A DNA stretch of 14,697 nucleotides. It comes from JBIOJM01 sp044450785. Its GTDB lineage: Bacteria > Planctomycetota > Planctomycetia > Isosphaerales > Isosphaeraceae. Location: assembly GCA_044450785.1 (NCBI GenBank), contig JBIOJM010000263.1, positions 1 through 14,697 of the forward strand, in the 5' to 3' direction. Shown here in pieces: positions 7,354-13,915 of this stretch (position 1 is its first letter; each line of letters opens with the position of its first letter). The notes below the pieces were generated by a model. It saw only the letters and a list, made by a program, of their open reading frames with translations, was not told the origin of the DNA and searched no databases. Both the position numbers and the translations under genes were made by a program.

Positions 7354-10300
7354 TCAGGGCTTCGGCGCGAAGAGCTGCTTGAACTGGGGAGAATCGTGCA
7401 GTGGCTTCAAGTCGGGGTCGTTCACGGCCAGGGCGGCGGGAAAGCCGGCCCGGAGCGCTCGGGTGAGCAGGTCGATCGCGTGCGAGAGCAGCTTTGGGTC
7501 CCGAGCGGTTTCCGAGAGGATCGTCACGGCACACGCGGCATTGTAGAGGCGATGGGGGGTCGCACACTCGACCAGGCGATTCACGTCGTCGAGGGCAGCC
7601 CGTTCGCCGAGCCGTGCCCGGACCAGGGCGCGGACTTCCAGGGCGTCGATCAGGTTCGGGTTGGATTCGAGCGATTGATCGAGGTGCGCGAGGGCCGCGC
7701 GAAGGTCGGTTCCACGTATCAGGAGCGCCATGCCGTAGTGCGCGTGGGCGTGACGGGGTTCCTGCTCGAGCACCTGCGCGAAATCGGCCTGGGCCCCCTG
7801 CGGGTCGGTTCGGACCCGGGTCATGCCACGAGCGACACGAACGACCAGATCGTGCGGGTTGCCGGCGAGCAGGTTGGCAAAATATCGCTCGGCTTCGCTG
7901 CGCCGGCCCAGTCGCGCCCAGGTTTCGCCCAGGGCCTCGAAGACAACGAGATCGTTGCGGCCCAGCTCGACAGCACGGATCAGGTCGTTCTTCGCGCGGT
8001 CCGGCCGGTCCAGTTCGAGCTCGACGAGCGCTCGATCGACGAGCGCCTCCGAGAAGTTCGGCTCGAGCTCGAGCGCGCGATCGTAGGCATCCTGGGCATA
8101 GAGCAGAAGGCCGGCCTTGGCCAAAGCCAATCCCCGATTGAAGTGCGCCCAGGCGAACGTGGGCCCGCGCGCGGTGCAGGCGGCGAAGTCGCCGGCGGCC
8201 TCGATGAAGCGACCTTGTGCATAGTGGCAATGTCCCATGACGAACCAGGCCCAGGACGAGGTCACATCGAGATAAAGAGCACGTCTCAAGGCGTCCTCGG
8301 CTCGCGCGGGATCTCCGCCGGCCAGGAGCGTGGTGGCGAGGAGGGTCAGGTCGTGGCATGTCGACGGTACTCTTGCGGCCGCGAGGTCCCGGTCGTGGGC
8401 GGCGAAGCCGGCTTGCCCCAGCGCGGCGTGATACCGCGCTCGCTCGAGGTACAATGCGGACGGGGCTTCGCCGCTGATCCGCTCGGCGCGGTCGAGACAG
8501 GCGATCGCGCGTTCGATGGCCCGGCGGCGGTCAGCCTCCGAGCCGCGCCGGGTCGCCATCGTCACCAAAGCCCGGGCATCGAGCATGATCAGCTCCGTCA
8601 CCTGCTCCCGCAGCCGCTGCTGCTCCTTGGCCGTCAGCCGCCGCCGCCAGACGCCCCACCGCGCCGGCCCTTCGGTCTCCACGCCCAGCTCACCCAGAGT
8701 CCGGCGCGACATCTCGATCCCTCGAGTCAAGCGTTCATGCGAGTTTTCAGCGGTATTGAGCAGGAACTGGATCTCTTTGAACTCTCGATCGAACGACCGA
8801 ATTCGCACTCGTGCAACCAGATCCTGCATCTTGTCGTAGCCCAGCGCGACCGCTCCGCCCAATGAGCCGAGGAGGATGACCGAGACGAGGGCGATCGACG
8901 TCGATCCGCACAGGCCCGGATGCCGCCTGGCCCACTTGGCCATGCGTTCGCGAATGCTCGGCTCGGGGCAGTGCTTCATGGGGAGGTTCTCGAGGAATCG
9001 GCGCAAGTCTTCGGCCAGGTCACCTGCCCTTGGATAGCGGCGGGCCGGATCGAAGGTCAGGCACTTGGCCACCAGCGCATCGAGGCTCCAGGGAACTTCG
9101 GGGGACCACGCCCGGAGCGAGGGGGCCTCACGCCGCCCGGCGATCATCTGCTCGATCGAGTCCAGGAGCGGGATACCGGGCGGGGGCTCTGGGAATGGGT
9201 GCCGGCCGGCCAGCATCTCGAACAAGATGAGACCGATCGCGTAGATGTCGGAGCGCTCGTTGACGGACTCGGGCGACGTCGAACCGCGCGGATTGAACGC
9301 ATCGAGATGCTCGGGCGACATGTAGGGCATGGTGCCGCCGACCAAGGCGCGCCGGATTTCGCCCTCGGGAGATTCGGGTAACTGATCGACGGCCAGGTTG
9401 AAGTCGAGCAACATCGGAGTGCCGTCTCCCGCCAAGAGGATGTTCGACGGCTTCAGGTCGCGGTGAAGCAGCCCGCGCGAGTGGGCATGCTCGAGTCCAT
9501 CGGCCAGGCGAGCCACGATCCAGACCGCTGCCTGGATGGCACTGGCACCGTGCAAGAACTGGCGTGAAGGCTGGGCCGAGTCGTGCTCGTCGGGGACGGC
9601 CGTCAGGGGGGCTCGAGGACCGACCAACCGGGAGAACAACGATCGAAATCGGGAGGCCGTCAACCCTTGAACTTTTCTGGACGTCGAGGAGCCATGCGGG
9701 CTGGAGAGCGCGGCCGGTTCTGGCCGCGTCGGCCGGGAGCGGCGCGCCGAGCTGGACCTGGCCGGCCGGCTCGAACAGGAGGGTAAGCTGCGGCTGATCT
9801 GATCGAGGGCTTTGACGAGGCTTCGGCCGTCGTGCCCGATCGGGACCGGACCTCCGGCTGCTTCGAGCACTTGCGCGAGGTTGGCGCCGCCAAAATAAGG
9901 CATGCAGAGGACGCGAAGGCCGCTCGCCGGATCGTCACAGACGGAGTTCACCGGCACGATATGCGTGTGCTGGAGACGTGCCAGGATTTGGGGCTCGTCG
10001 CCGTCGGGTCGCGACACCTTGATCGCCACGAGCCGCCGGCCGAGGTTGACCTCCTCGGCGAGATAGACGTGGGCAAAAGCGCCTCGACCAAGCTCCAGAA
10101 CGATCCGGAAGCCCGCCAGCTCGTCGCCGGGGCGCAGTGCCCCGCCATGAAGACGGGGCCCGCTCTTGTCAGTCTCTCCACATCGGTTTGGCTCGGCACC
10201 TGCCGGGGGAGCTGAACCGCGACCATCGATCCTGGGTGCATGGGTTCGCGTGCTGGCGCAGTCGGCACCCGTTCCATCGAGCTCGAAACCCGCCAGGAGC

Positions 10301-10533
10301 TCGACGCTCGGCGCGATCGCCTTCCCGCGGGACGAAAAATGCGAGCCGCCTCGCTTTCTTTCGCCGAGGAGGTCCCAGGAGAAATCCGCGGTCGCTGGTT
10401 GACTGGCGGCCAGTCCATCGTCGTCGGAGACCGCCTGTTCCTCACGCACCTGGTCGGTGCTGATGTTCCAGCCGGCCATGATCTCGCGAGTCGAATCGAG
10501 GTTCAACTTGGAGTCAGATGAAGTTTCCGGCAT
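7354..10533 (-). CDS. Membrane-anchored Ser/Thr protein kinase with C-terminal TPR repeats
   Basis: A 1059-residue Hanks-type kinase. After a variable N-terminus with a conserved-looking block (FSWDLLGE, then SVELLAGFELDG, about 51-86), the kinase domain runs from about 141 to 515. It has glycine loop LGRGAFAHVY (148-157), VAIK lysine K172, likely helix-C E180, catalytic HRDLKPSN (357-364), and SPE (406-408). The DFG motif is replaced by DFN (377-379). A Ser/Arg-rich insert lies at about 235-325. One membrane segment (about 544-565) is followed by roughly nine tetratricopeptide repeats (about 660-1000), presumably periplasmic or paryphoplasmic. The ATG at 10533 lacks a strong ribosome-binding site; ATG at 10479 is an alternative. 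It diverges from the HD-GYP gene. The family is clear; ligand and targets are unknown. Confidence 0.9.
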   Translation of the reverse strand: MPETSSDSKLNLDSTREIMAGWNISTDQVREEQAVSDDDGLAASQPATADFSWDLLGERKRGGSHFSSRGKAIAPSVELLAGFELDGTGADCASTRTHAPRIDGRGSAPPAGAEPNRCGETDKSGPRLHGGALRPGDELAGFRIVLELGRGAFAHVYLAEEVNLGRRLVAIKVSRPDGDEPQILARLQHTHIVPVNSVCDDPASGLRVLCMPYFGGANLAQVLEAAGGPVPIGHDGRSLVKALDQISRSLPSCSSRPARSSSARRSRPTRPEPAALSSPHGSSTSRKVQGLTASRFRSLFSRLVGPRAPLTAVPDEHDSAQPSRQFLHGASAIQAAVWIVARLADGLEHAHSRGLLHRDLKPSNILLAGDGTPMLLDFNLAVDQLPESPEGEIRRALVGGTMPYMSPEHLDAFNPRGSTSPESVNERSDIYAIGLILFEMLAGRHPFPEPPPGIPLLDSIEQMIAGRREAPSLRAWSPEVPWSLDALVAKCLTFDPARRYPRAGDLAEDLRRFLENLPMKHCPEPSIRERMAKWARRHPGLCGSTSIALVSVILLGSLGGAVALGYDKMQDLVARVRIRSFDREFKEIQFLLNTAENSHERLTRGIEMSRRTLGELGVETEGPARWGVWRRRLTAKEQQRLREQVTELIMLDARALVTMATRRGSEADRRRAIERAIACLDRAERISGEAPSALYLERARYHAALGQAGFAAHDRDLAAARVPSTCHDLTLLATTLLAGGDPARAEDALRRALYLDVTSSWAWFVMGHCHYAQGRFIEAAGDFAACTARGPTFAWAHFNRGLALAKAGLLLYAQDAYDRALELEPNFSEALVDRALVELELDRPDRAKNDLIRAVELGRNDLVVFEALGETWARLGRRSEAERYFANLLAGNPHDLVVRVARGMTRVRTDPQGAQADFAQVLEQEPRHAHAHYGMALLIRGTDLRAALAHLDQSLESNPNLIDALEVRALVRARLGERAALDDVNRLVECATPHRLYNAACAVTILSETARDPKLLSHAIDLLTRALRAGFPAALAVNDPDLKPLHDSPQFKQLFAPKP

Positions 10534-10881
10534 GGAACTCGTTGTTACTCCCGTGTTTACAACTGGTTCGGGACGGGCAGCCTGTCGCGAGCTTCGATCC
10601 GTTGCTCCCGGACCACGCGCGGTCCACCCAAACGAGAATGATTGGATGGCCCCATTTTTTCTCTATGCCGTGGATCGGGGTCTGTCCAGTTGGCGTGGAG
10701 CGACGGTGCCAGGCGCGCTGCTTTGGCGAGACCCGGCTGGCGCTGCGAGGAATTCGGCTCGAATTCATGACCTAGTCTTGTTGTGGACAGGGAGTGGTAC
10801 GCACAGACCAGGGAAGGAAGCTTGGCGAGCGGCGGTGCGGGCGCGGTTTTGTTCGCATCACTCAGTCCGGAGGCGGGACCG
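10534..10881. other. Divergent intergenic region between kinase and HD-GYP genes
   Basis: These 348 bases lie between two divergent start codons and must hold both promoters, but I cannot identify a convincing -35/-10 pair on either strand. A small inverted repeat GGACC-N6-GGTCC occurs at 10610-10625 and a T-run at 10664-10669. The frame open from a GTG at 10783 into the HD-GYP gene lacks a ribosome-binding site and is not counted as coding. Confidence 0.5.
10869..10873 (+). promoter_or_regulatory. Ribosome-binding site deciding the HD-GYP start
   Basis: GGAGG lies 8 bases before the ATG at 10882. The longer frame from GTG 10783 has no such signal. Confidence 0.65.
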
Positions 10882-12495
10882 ATGATTCGCGAGACGGTGG
10901 GGTTTGAAGACTCTGAGGTTGGGTTGGTCGAAGCCGGCACCAGAGCGAGCTCATTCGAGGCCATGGCTCGGGAACTGGCCCAGGAATTCGCGGCGCCGGT
11001 GGGTGTGCTCGATCCGCGTGCGAGAACGTGGTGCGCGACGGAGGGCGCGGGCGAGTCGCAATTCCCGGCGATCGACGAACAGCTCGTGCGGAAGAGCGGC
11101 GCGAGCGAGCTGGGCTTGGGCCAGGTGGTGGTTTGGCAGCAGCCGGACGATCGCGGGCGAGTCTGGCTCTTGCTGCCGCTTTGGGGCGCGAACGTGGATG
11201 GGGAAGTGGCGCTGGCCGGGTTTCGGGCGAGCCCGACTCAGTCCAGAGCGACGGCAGCCTGCGACCTTGCCACGAGCGACTTCGAGCGCGAGCGAATCGA
11301 CTGGGGGCCAATCTGCCCGGAGCCGGCCCTTCGGGCCTGGGGTCAACAGGTCGCCAACCGGATGCGGGAGGAGCACGAGGCCCGGATGGATGCCAGCCCG
11401 ACACCCAAGCTGAGCGACCAGGAAACGAAGGGCGTCGTGCTCGGCCGGCTCACCCGGCGGCTGCGGATCTCAGACGCGCCCCATCACTTCCAGACGGTCG
11501 CAACCACTGTACTACGGACGTCCCTGAACATGTCGGCGGTCGCCTGGGTCCCCAAGGACCCGCACGAGGCGGTCGTCGTCAGTGGTGTGATCGAGGGGCT
11601 GAATTCACAGGCTTATCGTACCCTTCCGTCACCGGGCGGTCGCGAATCAACCTTCATTTGCACGGACGCCGATGCGGACCATCCGCGTGGCGCGCCGTCC
11701 TCGGTCCGCCGATATGCTTCGGTCGCCGCGGGCTCACTCGGGTGGCTGTTGGCGGTCAATCCGCTCGAGGATCGCGCGATCAGATCGGCCGATATCGAGC
11801 GGTTGCAGTACGTTGGATCACTGATCGTCGCCCAGCTTTCCAACGCGAGGATCTACGCCGATCTCAAGGAGCTGCTTTTCGGGATCATCCGAACCTTGAC
11901 GGCGGCCATCGACGCCAAGGACCCCTACACGTCAGGGCACTCGGAGCGGGTGGCTCGGATCGCGGTCCGGCTGGCCGAGGAGCTGGACATGCCCGCCCCG
12001 AAACGCAGCGACCTCTATCTCGCGGGTCTCCTGCACGACGTCGGCAAGATCGGCATCGACGATGTGCTGCTCAAGAAGAGCGGTCCCCTGACGCCCGAGG
12101 AGTATCGGAAGATCCAGGCGCACGTCGAGATCGGGGTGACCATCCTCAAGGACCTGAAGAAGCTGCACCATATCCTGCCCGGCGTGAAGCACCACCACGA
12201 AAGCATGAACGGGACGGGCTACCCCGACCATCTCCATGGCGAGGAGATCCCGTTCGAAGCCAGGATCCTGGCGGTCGCGGACTCGTTCGATGCCATGTCG
12301 AGCAACCGTCCGTACCGGGCGCGGCTCAGCCTCGCCCAGATCGACTTGATTCTCCAGCAGGGGCGGAGCGTTCAGTGGGACCCCGCCGTGATCGACGCCC
12401 TCTTCGCCTGCCGGAGCGACCTGGAGCTGATCCGGCAGAAAGGACTGGGCGAGAGCTTGATCGGCGCGGTGGACGTGACTCTCGGGCGGACCTGA
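10882..12495 (+). CDS. GAF-like / HD-GYP domain protein (putative cyclic-di-GMP phosphodiesterase)
   Basis: A 537-residue protein. The N-terminal 1-170 are unrecognised. Residues about 180-325 look like a GAF-type sensory domain. Residues about 330-505 form the HD-GYP domain: GHSERV (352-357), HDVGK (385-389), HHE (438-440), and GYP within NGTGYP (443-448). All metal ligands expected for the family are present, and GYP is intact, so it is probably an active c-di-GMP phosphodiesterase. The residue before GxGYP is Asn where Asp is common. No membrane segment or receiver domain is visible, so it is cytoplasmic with a small-molecule or redox input through the GAF-like part (inference). It diverges from the TPR kinase and converges with the NIPSNAP gene. 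Confidence 0.9.
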   Translation: MIRETVGFEDSEVGLVEAGTRASSFEAMARELAQEFAAPVGVLDPRARTWCATEGAGESQFPAIDEQLVRKSGASELGLGQVVVWQQPDDRGRVWLLLPLWGANVDGEVALAGFRASPTQSRATAACDLATSDFERERIDWGPICPEPALRAWGQQVANRMREEHEARMDASPTPKLSDQETKGVVLGRLTRRLRISDAPHHFQTVATTVLRTSLNMSAVAWVPKDPHEAVVVSGVIEGLNSQAYRTLPSPGGRESTFICTDADADHPRGAPSSVRRYASVAAGSLGWLLAVNPLEDRAIRSADIERLQYVGSLIVAQLSNARIYADLKELLFGIIRTLTAAIDAKDPYTSGHSERVARIAVRLAEELDMPAPKRSDLYLAGLLHDVGKIGIDDVLLKKSGPLTPEEYRKIQAHVEIGVTILKDLKKLHHILPGVKHHHESMNGTGYPDHLHGEEIPFEARILAVADSFDAMSSNRPYRARLSLAQIDLILQQGRSVQWDPAVIDALFACRSDLELIRQKGLGESLIGAVDVTLGRT

Positions 12496-12595
12496 GAAAA
12501 GGGGATCAGTCCAAAAATCAGGCTCGCCGTGGCGCATCGAACGGTAATTGGACTTCTCCCCTTTTCCCCGTAATTGGACTTATCCCCTTTTTCGC
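12496..12595. repeat. 26-bp tandem repeat with an inverted copy at a convergent junction
   Basis: Two tandem copies of a 26-base unit starting GTAATTGGACTT lie at 12544-12569 and 12570-12595 (23 of 26 identical). An inverted copy of 19 bases at 12496-12514 matches the first tandem copy (12548-12566) at 17 of 19 positions and the second (12574-12591) at 17 of 18. The element begins directly after the HD-GYP stop and ends 2 bases before the NIPSNAP stop. It can fold in alternative hairpins and probably acts as a bidirectional terminator. Its GGGGAT-AGTCCAA core resembles dispersed intergenic repeats seen in some bacterial genomes; origin is inferred. Confidence 0.8.
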
Positions 12596-12597
12596 CG

Positions 12598-13035
12598 CTA
12601 CTTCATCTCGCTGTAGTCGGTCGGCTCGAGGAAGACGGACTCGACTTTCTTGACCAGGACTCCATTCTTGTGGCTTTCCTCATAAACCTTGCGCCACTCG
12701 GGGTCATTGCCGAATTCCTTCCACGTCTTCGCGGCCGCCTCGCGACTGGGGAAGGCGACCAGGTACACGAGCTTGGCTCCCTTGCCGTCTTTTTCGTCGA
12801 GCGGGGTCCAGAACCCGATCAGCTCGGCGCCGTGTTTCTTCAAGAGCTGGCACGTGTGGTCGCGGAACCGCTTGTGCAAGTCATCCAGTTTTCCGTCATT
12901 GACGTAGTAGGTCCGCAGCTCGAAGACGCGGCGAGAGGCCCCCGGCACATCGCGGCGAGGGCTGGTCTTCTCTTCGGCGCGAAGGAGAGTCATCAAGGCC
13001 AGTAGCAGCATGCCCGACAACACGGCGCGCATCAT
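12598..13035 (-). CDS. Secreted NIPSNAP family protein
   Basis: A 145-residue protein with an N-terminal signal peptide (hydrophobic core about 4-18, likely cleavage near RAEEK at 20). Residues about 36-142 form one NIPSNAP ferredoxin-like domain: RVFELRTYYVNDGKLDDLHKRF at its start, then ELIGFWTP, LVYLVAFPSREAA, DPEWRKVYEES and a terminal FLEPTDYS. Most bacterial NIPSNAP proteins are small and of unknown function; exported versions are common in planctomycetes. AAAGGAG lies 10 bases upstream of the first of two adjacent ATGs. It is a single gene, converging with the HD-GYP gene and diverging from the HigA-like gene. No catalytic function can be assigned. Confidence 0.9.
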   Translation of the reverse strand: MMRAVLSGMLLLALMTLLRAEEKTSPRRDVPGASRRVFELRTYYVNDGKLDDLHKRFRDHTCQLLKKHGAELIGFWTPLDEKDGKGAKLVYLVAFPSREAAAKTWKEFGNDPEWRKVYEESHKNGVLVKKVESVFLEPTDYSEMK

Positions 13036-13045
13036 AGGATTCCGG

Positions 13046-13052
13046 CTCCTTT
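13046..13052 (-). promoter_or_regulatory. Ribosome-binding site of the NIPSNAP gene
   Basis: On the minus strand this reads AAAGGAG, 10 bases before the ATG at 13035 and 13 before the following ATG at 13032. The spacing favours the first. Confidence 0.65.
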
Positions 13053-13199
13053 AAGTGAGGGTTCTGCGAATCGGTGCGATTCCAAGCGCACGGATGCGAC
13101 TGGAAGCGGCAAGACACGCCAGACATCCTCTTTATCTAAGGGTTTCCACTTCATTCACGCAAGAGCGCTCCACCCTTCGATTTAATCAAGATGGCGGAG

Positions 13200-13228
13200 T
13201 TGACGGTCGACAAAACACGCTGTATCAT
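13200..13228 (+). promoter_or_regulatory. Strong sigma70-like promoter of the HigA-like gene
   Basis: TTGACG (13200-13205) and TATCAT (13223-13228) each match 5 of 6 consensus bases and are spaced by exactly 17 bases. A transcript would start near 13235, about 47 bases before the ATG. It is the best consensus promoter in the window. No clear autoregulatory palindrome overlaps it. Confidence 0.6.
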
Positions 13229-13281
13229 CTTATCAGTGACAGGGTGCTATTTGATGCAATTGAGACCGCAAGGGGTGCACC

Positions 13282-13635
13282 ATGGCTACGAAAAACCGTC
13301 CCGTCGTCGCCGCCGTTTTCCCCCCGGGCGATTTCATCCGGGAAGAGCTGGAGGCCCGCGGTTGGACTCAGAGCGACCTCGCAGAGGTTCTGGGTCGTCC
13401 ATTTCAGACGGTGAACGCGATCGTCAATGGACGAAAGGCCGTCACACCCCGCATGGCTCGCGAGCTAGAAGCCGCCTTTGGAGCGTCCGCGGAATTCTGG
13501 ATGAACCTCGAGATCAGCTACCAGCTTCACCGGGAAAGCGTGGCTGACCCACGAATATCCGTCCGGGCCAAAGCTCGCGATAAATCGAGACTTCGCGCTC
13601 TTCACCACCCGGTCGAGGGCAAAGGCCTACACTAA
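13282..13635 (+). CDS. HigA-like XRE family antitoxin, C-terminus replaced by repeat
   Basis: A 117-residue protein. Residues about 14-76 match the HigA addiction-module antitoxin: PPGDFIREELEARGWTQ, then the helix-turn-helix with SDLAEVLGRP and NAIVNGRKAVTP, then FGASAEFWMNLE. Such proteins bind their own promoter and neutralise a HigB RNase. No toxin frame lies upstream or downstream: the 246 bases before it hold only a promoter, and the next gene is unrelated. Family-like sequence continues to about ADPRISVRAK (88-97). The remaining ~20 residues are unlike the family and coincide with a repeat element starting at 13578, whose hairpin also supplies the last two bases of the stop codon. It may therefore be a truncated member of a longer HigA type. 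AAGGGG lies about 6 bases before the ATG. It could be an orphan regulator. Confidence 0.8.
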   Translation: MATKNRPVVAAVFPPGDFIREELEARGWTQSDLAEVLGRPFQTVNAIVNGRKAVTPRMARELEAAFGASAEFWMNLEISYQLHRESVADPRISVRAKARDKSRLRALHHPVEGKGLH

Positions 13636-13796
13636 CCCGAAGCGTCAGCGAGGGATGCCGCAAGTCTCTTGCGGCGCGATGCCAGCGCCCTCGCTCACGC
13701 TTCGGGTTGGTATGAATGCAACGACTCTCGTAGCGGACTCGGACCGGCGAGTGCCGGGTTTGCAGGTGGTCTTCAGCGGGAAGTCTCGATAAATCG
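13578..13796. repeat. Composite palindromic element with 32-bp imperfect inverted arms
   Basis: The arm at 13578-13609 and the arm at 13765-13796 are inverted copies matching at 25 of 32 positions; both contain CGATAAATCG. They flank the nested hairpin at 13634-13708, giving a roughly symmetric 219-base element. In one reading frame the left arm encodes NRDFALFTT and, on the opposite strand, the right arm encodes YRDFPLKTT, confirming the relationship. The left arm lies inside the 3' end of the HigA-like gene. No transposase is present. It could be a non-autonomous mobile element or a decayed intergenic repeat. Confidence 0.6.
13634..13708. repeat. Nested GC-rich hairpin of the NPKRQRG / TRSVSEG type
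   Basis: Outer arms 13634-13654 and 13688-13708 are complementary at 20 of 21 positions. An inner stem GCCGCAAG (13657-13664) pairs with CTTGCGGC (13668-13675) around a 3-base loop. Read forward after the first base it gives NPKRQRG; on the reverse strand TRSVSEG. These peptides recur in annotated planctomycete proteins because the repeat is dispersed in such genomes (recalled knowledge, not searched). It lies at the 3' end of the HigA-like gene and may terminate transcription. Confidence 0.85.
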
Positions 13797-13915
13797 GTAG
13801 CCGTCGGACCGAATCATCGAATCGCCGGGGCTTCCCATTCATGAACTTCCGTTTGGAAATCTCAGAAAGCGATCTCCAACCCTTATAACCGGCGAGCGGG
13901 CGTGCCTCAAGGTGG
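13797..13915. other. Non-coding stretch downstream of the palindromic element
   Basis: No convincing gene, promoter or strong hairpin was seen. I checked all three forward frames for the missing HigA C-terminus and found nothing similar. Confidence 0.45.

Noticed and set aside
7327..8865. A 512-codon open frame on the plus strand antisense to the kinase C-terminus
   Set aside because: It is a shadow of the GC-rich kinase gene; the minus-strand frame has clear TPR repeats, and this one has no recognisable domain and starts within the palindrome.
11028..12653. A 541-codon plus-strand frame overlapping the HD-GYP gene
   Set aside because: Low-complexity Arg/Gly/Pro-rich translation in a different frame of a gene with full catalytic motifs; a GC-rich shadow.
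13122..13147. ECF-sigma-like promoter for the NIPSNAP gene (GGAAAC-N16-TGTC on the minus strand)
   Set aside because: Resembles TGAAAC-N16-CGTC sites, but both boxes are one base off and short, so chance occurrence is likely; the only argument for it is its position about 90 bases upstream.
13645..13842. A 65-codon minus-strand frame containing TRSVSEG
   Set aside because: Its sequence is translation of the palindromic repeat element and its arm, not a protein family.
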